NCBI GenBank assembly: GCA_963774945.1
Contig: CAVZHA010000015.1
Coordinates: 1,488,001-1,552,000, forward strand
From: Trebonia sp963774945
GTDB lineage: Bacteria > Actinomycetota > Actinomycetes > Streptosporangiales > Streptosporangiaceae
DNA: 64,000 bases
Direction: 5' to 3'
Positions 52,509 through 60,609 of the stretch are shown here, piece after piece (position 1 is the stretch's first letter; each line of letters begins with the position of its first letter). The position numbers were made by a program, and so were the translations under genes. Below the pieces are notes generated by a model that made no database searches, was not told the origin of the DNA, and saw only the letters and a list, made by a program, of their open reading frames with translations.

Positions 52509-53753
52509 ATGACCACACCAGAGGGCGGCATGGAGGAGACGCTGCGGCGGGGCCTGGCCGAGGCCGTCGGCGGGGTCGAGCCGGGCGCCGACGGGCTCGA
52601 GCGGATCCGCGCCAGGATCAGCGGCCGCCCGCCCCGGCCGTGGTGGCTGACCGTCGGCGTGGACGCGCTCGACGCGGCCAGGAACTGGGTCTGGCGCGGG
52701 CACTGGTCGTGGCACTGGAGCGGGGCGTGGCCGACCGCGCTGCCCGCGGCGGCCGGCCTGGCGCTGCCCCGGTTGTCGCTGCCGCACCTGTCGTTGTCGC
52801 GGTTGTCGTTGTCGCGGTTGTCGTTGTCGCGGTTGTCGTTGTCGCGGTTGTCGTTGTCGCGGTTGTCGTTGTCGCGGTTGTCGTTGTCGCGGTTGTCGTT
52901 GTCGCGGTTGTCGTTGCCCCGGCTTCGGCGCCTGCCGCGGCCGGGCGAGCTGCTTGGGCTGGGCTCGGCCCGGTCCGGGCGCAACGCTTCCCTGCTCAAC
53001 GTCGGCTGGCTGCGGCCGGTGGTCGTGCTGGCCGGGATAGCCATCATCGCCAGCGTCTCGTTCGGCGTGCAGCCCTTCCGCCAGGCGATCATCCAGGCCA
53101 GCAATACCGTCTTGAGCCAGTCGCAGCCCTCCGGCGGCGCGGGCACCGACGGCAACGGCTCGCAGGCGGGCAACGGAACCGGCGGGCCGGGTTCTGGCGC
53201 GACGTCGGCCGGCGCGCAGAGCACGGCCCTGGGCGCCGGCGCGACCTCGTCGAGCGGGGGCGCGTCACCGCGCCCGTCCGCCTCCTCGAGCTGCGCGTCG
53301 CCGGTCACGACGGCCCTGACGAACACGGCCGCCGCCTCGCCCGCCCCGGTGACGACGGCCGCCCCCACGACGACGGCCAAGCCGAGCAGCGCGGCCTCGG
53401 CCGGCCAGCTGAAGACGGAACTGCTGCTGCGGAACCTGGTGCCGACCACGTCACCGTCGCCGTCCGGGTCCCCGACCCCGTCGTGCGCGACGCCGAGCCC
53501 GTCAGTCACGCCCACCCCGACGACATCGGGCGGCTCCCCCACCACATCGTCGACGCCGAGCGACGGCGCCACGTCACCGTCGCCGACCACATCGCCGACG
53601 CCCACGCCGACCACCGGGTCCCCGACCCCGACCCCGACGCCGACCGATACCGGCAGCGACGGCCCGACCGACTCCCCGACCGACCCGGGCGGCGACACCG
53701 GCAACACCGGCACCGGCGACGGGGGCGGCAGCGGCTCGACGCCCGGCTCCTAG
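52509..53753 (+). CDS. Single-pass membrane protein with LSLSR repeats and Ser/Thr/Pro-rich outer region (module 3)
   Basis: 414 residues. The N-terminal ~85 residues are cytoplasmic and Trp-rich (WVWRGHWSWHWSGAW). Nine or so LSLSR pentapeptides follow (~86-138), then a transmembrane helix at ~170-190 (VVVLAGIAIIASVSFGV) and a ~220-residue Gly/Ser/Thr/Pro-rich tail (TPTPTTGSPTPTPTPTDTG) typical of wall-spanning or glycosylated stalks. Its position after a SigE-type gene suggests an anti-sigma or sensor role like modules 1 and 2, but the outer domain is unrelated and there is no zinc anti-sigma motif. Confidence 0.75.
   Translation: MTTPEGGMEETLRRGLAEAVGGVEPGADGLERIRARISGRPPRPWWLTVGVDALDAARNWVWRGHWSWHWSGAWPTALPAAAGLALPRLSLPHLSLSRLSLSRLSLSRLSLSRLSLSRLSLSRLSLSRLSLSRLSLPRLRRLPRPGELLGLGSARSGRNASLLNVGWLRPVVVLAGIAIIASVSFGVQPFRQAIIQASNTVLSQSQPSGGAGTDGNGSQAGNGTGGPGSGATSAGAQSTALGAGATSSSGGASPRPSASSSCASPVTTALTNTAAASPAPVTTAAPTTTAKPSSAASAGQLKTELLLRNLVPTTSPSPSGSPTPSCATPSPSVTPTPTTSGGSPTTSSTPSDGATSPSPTTSPTPTPTTGSPTPTPTPTDTGSDGPTDSPTDPGGDTGNTGTGDGGGSGSTPGS
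52787..52920 (+). repeat. 15-bp coding tandem repeat (LSLSR)
   Basis: GGTTGTCGTTGTCGC is repeated without change at 52801, 52816, 52831, 52846, 52861, 52876 and 52891. A variant unit follows at 52906, and a near copy precedes at 52787. Identity at the DNA level, including third positions with rare TTG Leu codons, shows recent expansion. Confidence 0.95.
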
Positions 53754-53811
53754 ACGCCCGTGTCCGAGGCCAGTTCGCGGATGACATGCGCGAGCGGTCG
53801 TCCGGGTGTCG

Positions 53812-53979
53812 TCAATGCGCCAGCAGGTGCACGACCAGGGCGAGGGCACCGAGGCCCAGGGCGAGCTTGAGTGCGAGGAGCACGAAGCTGCCGGCGATGG
53901 TGATCAGCCAGCCTCGCCGGGTCCTGGGCCGGCGGATGCGCTTGAGGCCGGGCCAGCGCCCGGTAGTCCGCTCAGTCAC
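53812..53979 (-). CDS. Small membrane protein
   Basis: 55 residues from GTG 53979: a basic N-terminus (LKRIRRPRTRRGW) and one long hydrophobic stretch (LITIAGSFVLLALKLALGLG, then ALALVVHLLAH). The GTG overlaps the TGA of the VOC gene (GTGA), so translation is coupled. Function unknown. Confidence 0.65.
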   Translation of the reverse strand: MTERTTGRWPGLKRIRRPRTRRGWLITIAGSFVLLALKLALGLGALALVVHLLAH

Positions 53980-54365
53980 TGGCAGGCCGGCGCGTTCCAG
54001 TCAAGGAGCTGGACGATGACGCCATTGGGGTCGGTGACCTGAAACGCGCGCTCGCCCCAGGGCTCTTCGCGCAGCGGCATGGTGATGTCCACGCCCTCCT
54101 CGCGCAGGCGGGCCAGCTCACCCTCAAGGTCCTCGACGACGAACACCAGGATCAGGCCGGCTGCGTGGGTGTCGCGCTGGTCCTCGGGCAGCACGGGCAG
54201 GCCGCTGCGCAGGAAGGCGACGTGCATCCCGGCGTCCTCGCGTGCCAGGGAGGCGAAGCCATCGGCTGCCATCTCCTGCTGGAACCCGAAGTGGCTGGTC
54301 AGGAACGCGGCGGAGGCGGGCACGTCGGCGACGTTGAGGGATACGGCGGAAGCGGTGATCTGCAC
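53976..54365 (-). CDS. VOC/glyoxalase-fold protein
   Basis: 129 residues from GTG 54365, which has GAGGAG upstream; a longer frame to 54428 would run through the operator. A single VOC module pair is seen: VSLNVADVPASAAFLTSHFG, then DLEGELARLREEGVDITMPL and QVTDPNGVIVQLLDW. The Glu metal ligand of true glyoxalases is replaced by Gln in VIVQLLDW, so antibiotic-binding or another non-glyoxalase role is possible. It is divergent from a TetR gene that probably controls it. Confidence 0.85.
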   Translation of the reverse strand: MQITASAVSLNVADVPASAAFLTSHFGFQQEMAADGFASLAREDAGMHVAFLRSGLPVLPEDQRDTHAAGLILVFVVEDLEGELARLREEGVDITMPLREEPWGERAFQVTDPNGVIVQLLDWNAPACQ

Positions 54366-54408
54366 GGAAGGACTCCTCGGCTGGGCGACCGGAACGGCAA
54401 TCAACACC

Positions 54409-54433
54409 GTACTCAGTACAGTGTACATCGTAC
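54409..54433. promoter_or_regulatory. Candidate TetR operator
   Basis: GTACTCAGTAC overlaps GTACAGTGTAC, followed by ATCGTAC, giving nested GTAC dyads in the 95-base divergent gap between the VOC and TetR genes. Binding by the adjacent regulator is inferred. Confidence 0.55.
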
Positions 54434-54460
54434 AACGAAAATGTACGGGAGAATGTTCCC

Positions 54461-55231
54461 ATGCCCACCGAACACACCAGCGGCGGCGACCCGGCCCGCA
54501 CTCTGCAGCTGCTCTGGCGCGAGCCCAGCCCCGCAGACTCTCGGCGCGGACCGCCCCAGGGCCTAAGCGTCGAGCGCGTCGCCGCGGCCGCGATCGCCCT
54601 CGCCGACACCGACGGCCTAGGCTCAGTCACCATGCGCGCGGTCGCCCACGCCCTCGGCGTGGTGCCGATGTCGCTGTATACCTACGTGCCGGGCAAGGCC
54701 GAGCTGCTCGACTTGATGCTCGACACGGTCTACCTGCAGATGCCCCGCGGCGACCTGTCCGGCAGGCCGTGGCGCGAGCGCCTGGCCGCCGTCGCCCAGG
54801 AGAACCGGGACCTGTTCACCCGGCACCCCTGGATCGCCGAGGTCTCTACCAGCCGGCCACCGCTCGGCCCCGGGCTGATGGCCAAGTACGAGCACGAACT
54901 TCAGGCGCTCGAAGGCCTCGGGCTCGACGACGTCGAGATGGACGCCGCCCTGACCTTCCTGCTCGGCTTCGTCCAGGCCGCCGCGCGCTCGGCCGCCGAG
55001 GCGGCCGCCGCCCGGCAGGACAGCGCGATGAGCGAGGAGCAATGGTGGGCCGCCAACGCCCCCCTGCTCGCCCGGGTGTTCGACGAGGCGGAGTACCCCA
55101 CGGCCTCCCGTGTAGGCGCCGTCGCAGGCGCCGTTCACGGCGCGGCCTATGACCCCGACCACGCCTACACCTTCGGCCTGCAGTGCGTCCTCGACGGCCT
55201 TGGCGCCCTCATCGACACCAGCGACGCCTGA
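54461..55231 (+). CDS. TetR-family transcriptional regulator
   Basis: 256 residues. The helix-turn-helix lies at ~40-85 (ALADTDGLGSVTMRAVAHAL and GVVPMSLYTYVPGKAELLDL), after an unstructured N-terminus. The C-terminal ligand domain resembles the tetracycline-repressor C-terminal class (PWIAEVSTSRPPLGP). It likely represses itself and the divergent VOC operon through the GTAC dyads; the ligand is unknown. Confidence 0.9.
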   Translation: MPTEHTSGGDPARTLQLLWREPSPADSRRGPPQGLSVERVAAAAIALADTDGLGSVTMRAVAHALGVVPMSLYTYVPGKAELLDLMLDTVYLQMPRGDLSGRPWRERLAAVAQENRDLFTRHPWIAEVSTSRPPLGPGLMAKYEHELQALEGLGLDDVEMDAALTFLLGFVQAAARSAAEAAAARQDSAMSEEQWWAANAPLLARVFDEAEYPTASRVGAVAGAVHGAAYDPDHAYTFGLQCVLDGLGALIDTSDA

Positions 55232-55350
55232 TGCGCGCCTGACTGCGAAGTGACTGACCGGCGCGCGGCCGGGCCCGGAACGGGTCGCGGAAGGACCGGA
55301 CCGGGCCGGCCGGTCACCCGGGCACCGCGCTCGGCGCTACTGTGGCCGGC

Positions 55351-56103
55351 ATGGAATCGCTCGCGCCAGCCGCAGGCCCGCCGGTCTTCCTGGTGTCGCC
55401 CGGCCAGCTGAGCGGGCCGGCGGTGACGCTGACCGGCCCCGAGGGCCGTCACGCGGCTGTTGTCCGCCGCCTGCGGTCGGGCGAGCGCGCGGACGTCAGC
55501 GACGGCGCCGGGACGCTGGCCGAGGGGGAGGTCACCGCCGTCGGCAAGGACTCGGTCACGATCGAGATCCGGGTGACGCGCGCGGTCCCGCCGCCGCAGC
55601 CCCGGCTGGTCGTCGCGCAGGCGCTGCCGAAGGGCGACCGGGGCGAGCTCGCGGTCGAGCTGATGACCGAGGTCGGCGTCGACGCGGTCCTCCCGTGGTC
55701 GGCCGAGCGCTCGATCACCCGGTGGCAGGGTGACCGGGGCGAGCGCGCCCTGTCCAAGTGGCGCGCCACCGCCCGCGAGGCCGCCAAGCAGTCCCGCCGC
55801 GCCTGGCTGCCAGAAATCGCGGCCCCGGCCGGCACCGCCGCCCTGGCGAAACGGGCGTCGGCCGCTAGCTGCGCGATCGTGCTCGAGGCGGACGCCGTGC
55901 GCAAGCTGCACGAGCTGACCCTGCCGGCCGAGGGCGACGTGCTGCTGATCGTCGGCCCGGAAGGCGGCGTCAGCCCGGCCGAGCGCGCCGCCCTCCGCGA
56001 AGCCGGCGCGATCGAGGCCCGGCTTGGCCCGACCGTCCTGCGCACGTCCACCGCCGGCGCGGTCGCGGCGGCCGTCCTGCTCGCGCGCACGGCCCGCTGG
56101 TAA
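55351..56103 (+). CDS. rsmE: 16S rRNA m3U1498 methyltransferase
   Basis: 250 residues. The N-terminal PUA-like domain (LTGPEGRHAAVVRRLRSGER) and the C-terminal SPOUT knot (LIVGPEGGVSPAERAALREA, RLGPTVLRTSTAGAVAA) are complete. It methylates U1498 using S-adenosylmethionine. In most actinobacteria rsmE follows dnaJ on the same strand; here it is on the opposite strand and convergent with dnaJ. ATG 55351 is the chosen start; GTG 55342 is possible. Confidence 0.95.
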   Translation: MESLAPAAGPPVFLVSPGQLSGPAVTLTGPEGRHAAVVRRLRSGERADVSDGAGTLAEGEVTAVGKDSVTIEIRVTRAVPPPQPRLVVAQALPKGDRGELAVELMTEVGVDAVLPWSAERSITRWQGDRGERALSKWRATAREAAKQSRRAWLPEIAAPAGTAALAKRASAASCAIVLEADAVRKLHELTLPAEGDVLLIVGPEGGVSPAERAALREAGAIEARLGPTVLRTSTAGAVAAAVLLARTARW

Positions 56104-56131
56104 CCAGCCGGAGGCGAGCGGGAAAATACGG

Positions 56132-57277
56132 CTAGCGGCCGTTGAAGGCGTCGCGCAGGCGGGAGAAGAAACCCTGCTGGCCGGGCTGGAACTTACCTGG
56201 CGGCGCCTCCTCGCCGCGAAGCTTGGCCAGGTCGCGCAGCAGCTTCTCCTGCTCGGCGTCGAGGCGGCTCGGGGTCTCCACCGTGACGTGGATGATCAGG
56301 TCGCCGCGGCCGCTGCCGTTCAGGTGCTTGACCCCGAGCCCGTACAGCGGGAGCACCTGGCCGGACTGGGTGCCGGGACGGACGTCGACGTCGTTCGGGC
56401 CGTCCAGCGACTCGACCGACACGGTCGCGCCGAGGGCGGCCGCCACCATCGGGATCGTCAGCGTGCAGTGCAGGTCGTCGCCCTGCCGTTCGAAGATCGC
56501 GTGCGGCTTCTGCACGACCTCGAGGAACAGGTCGCCGGGAGGGCCGCCGCCGGGGCCGGTCTCGCCCTCGCCCGCCAGCTGGATGTGCGTGCCGTCCTCG
56601 ACGCCGGCCGGGATCCGCACCTTCATCGTCCGCCGGCTGCGCACCCGGCCGTCGCCGTCGCACTCCGGGCAGGGCCGGGGCAGCACGGTGCCGAAGCCGC
56701 CGCAGTTCGGGCAGGGCTGGCTGGTCACGACCTGGCCAAGGAAGGACCGCCGGACCTGGCTGATCTCGCCCCGGCCCTGGCAGACCTCGCACGTCACCGG
56801 GTGGGTGCCGGGCGCCGTGCCCTCGCCCGAGCAGGTCGGGCAGACCACCGCGGTGTCCACCGTGAGCTCGCGGGTCGCGCCGAAGGCGCACTCCGACAGG
56901 TCGAGCTCGATCCTGATCGTCGCGTTGCGGCCGCGCCGGGCCCGCGACCGCGGGCCGCGCGCGGCCTGCCCGGTCGCGCCGAACACCGCGTCGACGAACT
57001 CGCTGAACGGGAAGCCCGCGGTGCCGAACCCGCCGAAGCCGCCCGCGCCCGCGCCGGCCGTCGCGAACGGGTCGCCGCCCATGTCGTACATCTGGCGCTT
57101 GTCGGTGTCCTGGAGGACCTCGTAGGCCTGGTTGATCTCCTTGAACTTCTCCTGCGTCTCCGGGTCGGGGTTGACGTCCGGGTGCAGTTCGCGGGCCAGC
57201 CGGCGGTAGGCGCGCTTGATCTCATCCTGCGAGGCGTCGCGCCGCACGCCGAGCAGCGCGTAATAGTCCTCAGCCAC
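56132..57277 (-). CDS. dnaJ: Molecular chaperone DnaJ, class with zinc fingers
   Basis: 381 residues. The J domain (DYYALLGVRRDASQDEIKRA and the HPD in LHPDVNPD), a Gly/Phe-rich region and four CXXCXGXG-type motifs (CPTCSGEG, CEVCQGRG, CPNCGGFG, CPECDGDG) are followed by the client-binding C-terminus. It works with DnaK and GrpE. GTG 57277 overlaps the hrcA stop by one base, placing it under HrcA/CIRCE control. Confidence 0.96.
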   Translation of the reverse strand: MAEDYYALLGVRRDASQDEIKRAYRRLARELHPDVNPDPETQEKFKEINQAYEVLQDTDKRQMYDMGGDPFATAGAGAGGFGGFGTAGFPFSEFVDAVFGATGQAARGPRSRARRGRNATIRIELDLSECAFGATRELTVDTAVVCPTCSGEGTAPGTHPVTCEVCQGRGEISQVRRSFLGQVVTSQPCPNCGGFGTVLPRPCPECDGDGRVRSRRTMKVRIPAGVEDGTHIQLAGEGETGPGGGPPGDLFLEVVQKPHAIFERQGDDLHCTLTIPMVAAALGATVSVESLDGPNDVDVRPGTQSGQVLPLYGLGVKHLNGSGRGDLIIHVTVETPSRLDAEQEKLLRDLAKLRGEEAPPGKFQPGQQGFFSRLRDAFNGR

Positions 57278-58281
57278 TATGACTCCCCGAGAATCTGGCC
57301 GACGTACCTGGCGACCGCGCGGACCGCGCCCATGGTGCCCGGGTAGTCCATCCTGGTTGGCCCGAGCACGCCGAGCTTGGCGACGACCTGCCCGCCTGAG
57401 CCGTAGGCGGCGGTCACCACCGACGTGCCCTGCAGGCCGGTCTCCGCGCCGATTCTGACGGTCAGGGCGGACGGGCTGGCGGCCTCTCCGAGGAGGCGCA
57501 TCAGTACCACTTGTTCCTCCAGTGCTTCGAGCACGTCACGGAGCCCCTTGCCGAAGTCGGGGGCGGCCAGGTTGGCCGCGCCGCCGAACACCACGCGCTC
57601 CTCGTGCCGCTCGGCGAGGCTGTCGAGCAGCGCGGAGAAGACGGCCCCGGCGTTCGATCGCTCGGGAGCGGGGATCCGGTCCGCCAGGCCGACGACGGTC
57701 GCGGCCGCGTCGGAAAGCTTATGGCCATCGAGGCACGCGTTCAGCACCGCCCGCAAATGAGCGATCGACTCCGGCTCCGACGCGTCCGGCAGGTCCACCG
57801 TGACCTGCTCGACCCGGCCGGTGTCGGTGATCAGGACCAGCAGCACCCGCTGCGGGGTGAGCGAGACCAGCTCGATGTGCCGGACCGCCGACCGGGACAG
57901 CGACGGGTACTGGACCACCGCCACCTGCCTGGTCAGCTGGGCGAGCAGCCGAACCGTCCTGGCCACGATCTCGTCGAGGCTGTAGGCCCCGGCCAGGAAC
58001 GCCTCGATCGCCCGGCGCTCGGCCCCGGACATCGGCTTGATCGACGACAGCCGGTCGACGAACAGCCGGTAGCCCTTCTCGGTCGGGATCCGCCCGGCGC
58101 TGGTATGCGGCTGGGCGATGAACCCCTGGTCCTCGAGGACCGCCATGTCATTGCGGATCGTCGCAGGCGACACGTCAAGCCCGTGCCTGTCAACGAGCGA
58201 CTTCGACCCCACCGGTTCAGTGGTGGACACGTAGTCCTCGACTATCGCCCGCAGTACCGCTAGCTTCCGATCGTCAAGCAC
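57277..58281 (-). CDS. hrcA: Heat-inducible transcription repressor HrcA
   Basis: About 334 residues. The winged helix contains SVSTTEPVGSKSL-type sequence (VSTTEPVGSKSLVDRHGLDV) and SPATIRNDMAVLEDQGFI. The rest is the GAF-like dimerisation core. I prefer GTG 58281 over GTG 58290 because AAGGAGG ends at the latter and is eight bases from the former. The CIRCE operator overlaps this ribosome site, so HrcA represses its own operon with dnaJ. Confidence 0.95.
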   Translation of the reverse strand: MLDDRKLAVLRAIVEDYVSTTEPVGSKSLVDRHGLDVSPATIRNDMAVLEDQGFIAQPHTSAGRIPTEKGYRLFVDRLSSIKPMSGAERRAIEAFLAGAYSLDEIVARTVRLLAQLTRQVAVVQYPSLSRSAVRHIELVSLTPQRVLLVLITDTGRVEQVTVDLPDASEPESIAHLRAVLNACLDGHKLSDAAATVVGLADRIPAPERSNAGAVFSALLDSLAERHEERVVFGGAANLAAPDFGKGLRDVLEALEEQVVLMRLLGEAASPSALTVRIGAETGLQGTSVVTAAYGSGGQVVAKLGVLGPTRMDYPGTMGAVRAVARYVGQILGES

Positions 58282-58294
58282 CGTGTTCACCTCC

Positions 58295-58321
58295 TTGGCA
58301 CTCTGTGTCTCTGAGTGCCAA
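58295..58321. promoter_or_regulatory. CIRCE operator
   Basis: TTGGCACTC, nine bases, GAGTGCCAA: a perfect 9-bp inverted repeat matching the CIRCE consensus (TTAGCACTC-N9-GAGTGCTAA) except for one symmetric change. It ends next to the hrcA ribosome site. Confidence 0.95.
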
Positions 58322-58477
58322 TTCTATTTGCTCACGAGAGTCTCCGGACGGCAAGAACGGTTGGGTCACGCTTCCTGGCCGCGATCGATGGTCGGACGGG
58401 TCCGCCCGGGCGAGTCTTCCGGCTCAGGCGGGCGAGTCTTCCGGCTCGCGCGGCCCGGCTGGATTAGGGTAACTCTG

Positions 58478-59347
58478 GTGCAGAGCCGACAGTACGGGCG
58501 TGACGTGCTCGCCCCGCAGAACCGCAAGCCCAGGCCCGGTCAGGGACCGGTTGACCAGGTCGAAGCCGAGCCCGGGCTGGTCGTGGAGGACTTCGAGGCG
58601 CGTTTCTGCGGGGCGGTGGTGGCGCTTGAGAAGGACGCGGTGACGCTCGAGGACCGGCACGGGAAGCGCCGGGTGTTCCCGATTCCCGGCCCGTTCCTGC
58701 TCGACGGCCAGCGGGTAACCCTGATCAGGCCGCGGCCGGCCGCGGCGACGACAAAATCCGGATTCTCCGCCAACCGCACCGCGTCGGGGTCGGTCGCGGC
58801 CCCGCAGCAGCGGGCCAAGGTCGCCAAGGCCAGCCGGATCTACGTCGAGGGCAAGCACGACGCCGAGCTGGTGGAGAAGATCTGGGGCGACGACCTGCGC
58901 GACGTCGGCATCGTGGTCGAGTACCTGGAGGGGGTCGACGACCTGGCGGCCATCGTCGACGAGTTCCGGCCGGGACCGCGGCAGCGGCTCGGGGTGCTGG
59001 TCGACCACCTCGTGACCGGATCCAAGGAGAGCCGGATCGCGGCCTCAGTGGCCGGGAACCCGGACGTGCTGGTGGTCGGGCACCCGTTCATCGACATCTG
59101 GTCGGCGGTCAAGCCCGCCGCCGTCGGCCTGCGGGCGTGGCCGGACGTCCCCCGGGGGGAGCCGTGGAAGGAGGGGGTGCTGCGGCGGATCGGCTGGCCG
59201 CACCGCACCCCGGCCGACGTCGCGTTGGCGTGGCGGCGGATCCTGCGCGCGGTGACCAGCTACGCCGACCTGGAGCCGGAGTTGCTCGGCCGGGTCGAGG
59301 AGCTCATCGACTTCGTCACAGTGCTTCCCCCCTCGGGGGAGGGCTAG
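58478..59347 (+). CDS. DUF3097 family protein
   Basis: 289 residues. The body has RIYVEGKHDAELVEKIWGDD, GVLVDHLVTGSKESRIA and VVGHPFIDIWSAVKP, a TOPRIM-like acidic pattern (E..., DHL...) seen in the actinobacterial DUF3097 family. The biochemical role is unknown. GTG 58478 lies seven bases after TAGGGT with no ribosome site, suggesting a leaderless transcript. The 3' end overlaps convergent hemW by four bases. Confidence 0.85.
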   Translation: MQSRQYGRDVLAPQNRKPRPGQGPVDQVEAEPGLVVEDFEARFCGAVVALEKDAVTLEDRHGKRRVFPIPGPFLLDGQRVTLIRPRPAAATTKSGFSANRTASGSVAAPQQRAKVAKASRIYVEGKHDAELVEKIWGDDLRDVGIVVEYLEGVDDLAAIVDEFRPGPRQRLGVLVDHLVTGSKESRIAASVAGNPDVLVVGHPFIDIWSAVKPAAVGLRAWPDVPRGEPWKEGVLRRIGWPHRTPADVALAWRRILRAVTSYADLEPELLGRVEELIDFVTVLPPSGEG

Positions 59348-60561
59348 GTGAGGTCGCGGATGACGGCGTCGGCCAGCAGTCGGCCCTGGCGGGTCAGCAC
59401 CAGGCGGCCGGCCGCGTAGGCGGACTCGTCGATCAGGGCGGCGGCCCTGGACCGCTCGAGCGGCGCCGCCGCGGCCGGGGCGAGCAGGGTCAGCGGCAGC
59501 CCTTCGGCCAGCCGCGCGCGGAGCATGATCTCCTCCATCGACTGCTCGTCGCGGGTGAGCAGCTCCCGGGCGGCGGCCGGGGAGCGGCCGGCCGTCAGCC
59601 GCTGGGCGTAGGCGGTCGGGTGGCGGACGTTCCACCAGCGGACGCCGCCGACGTGGCTGTGCGCGCCGGGGCCGCACCCCCACCAGTCGCCGCCGGTCCA
59701 GTAGAGCATGTTGTGGCGGCAGTAGGCCTTGTCGTTCCTGGCCCAGTTCGAGAGCTCGTACCAGTGCAGGCCGGCCGAGGAGAGCAGGTCGTCCGCGATC
59801 AGGTACCGGTCGGCCATCGCGTCGTCGTCGGGGGCCGCGATCTCTCCCCGGCGGACCTTGGCCGCCAGCCGGGTGCCCTCCTCCACGATCAGCGCGTAGG
59901 CGGAGACGTGGTCGGGGTCCGCCTCGAGGGCAGCCTCAACCGACGCCCGCCAGTCGTCGTCGCTCTCCCCCGGCGTGCCGTAGATCAGGTCGAGGCTGAC
60001 CTGCTCGAACCCGGCCGCCCGGGCCCAGCGGACGCAGTCCAGGGGCCGCCCCGGCTGGTGCTCGCGCTCGAGCACCCGCAGCACGTGCGGGACCGAGCTT
60101 TGCATTCCGAACGAGATCCTCGTTACACCGCCGGCCCGCAATTGCTCGAGTTCGGCCGGGCCAACCGATTCCGGGTTAGCCTCGACCGTCACTTCGGCGT
60201 CATTGTCGAGGCCGAAGGCCTGATCGATTCCCGCCAGCATCCGGGCAATCTCGGCCGGCTGAAGCAGGGTCGGCGTGCCGCCGCCGAAAAACACCGTCGA
60301 CACCCGCGTTTTTCCTGCTGGGAGCGTCCTTGCGGCCAGCTCGAGCTCGGCCAGGACCAGTCCAGGGTAGGCCGCCTGGCTGCCGCCGCCGCCCAGTTCG
60401 GTCGCCGTGTAGGTGTTGAAATCGCAGTACCCGCAGCGCGTCCGGCAGAAAGGCACGTGTACGTAAACGCCGAATGGGGTATTTCCAAAGCCCTGGGTTG
60501 CAATGGGCGGCAGCGACCCGTCATCCGGAACCGGTTCACCGTCCGGCAGCGTTCCTGGCAT
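59344..60561 (-). CDS. hemW: Radical SAM heme chaperone HemW
   Basis: 405 residues. YVHVPFCRTRCGYCDFNTYT carries the radical-SAM CX3CX2C cluster motif plus the HemW-type extra Phe/Asp. VFFGGGTPTLL, TVEANPES and RISFGMQS follow, with the HemN C-terminal domain. HemW binds heme and is often misnamed oxygen-independent coproporphyrinogen oxidase. Position next to hrcA/lepA is conserved. Confidence 0.94.
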   Translation of the reverse strand: MPGTLPDGEPVPDDGSLPPIATQGFGNTPFGVYVHVPFCRTRCGYCDFNTYTATELGGGGSQAAYPGLVLAELELAARTLPAGKTRVSTVFFGGGTPTLLQPAEIARMLAGIDQAFGLDNDAEVTVEANPESVGPAELEQLRAGGVTRISFGMQSSVPHVLRVLEREHQPGRPLDCVRWARAAGFEQVSLDLIYGTPGESDDDWRASVEAALEADPDHVSAYALIVEEGTRLAAKVRRGEIAAPDDDAMADRYLIADDLLSSAGLHWYELSNWARNDKAYCRHNMLYWTGGDWWGCGPGAHSHVGGVRWWNVRHPTAYAQRLTAGRSPAAARELLTRDEQSMEEIMLRARLAEGLPLTLLAPAAAAPLERSRAAALIDESAYAAGRLVLTRQGRLLADAVIRDLT

Positions 60562-60609
60562 GCTGCCGAGGATAAGCTGTGGTCAGTACAACACGGGCGG
60601 GAGGCACTG

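Noticed and set aside
52640..53000. Valine-rich (VVVVA) protein in another frame of the LSLSR repeat
   Set aside because: An artefact of reading the 15-bp repeat out of frame; the LSLSR frame has proper flanking domains.
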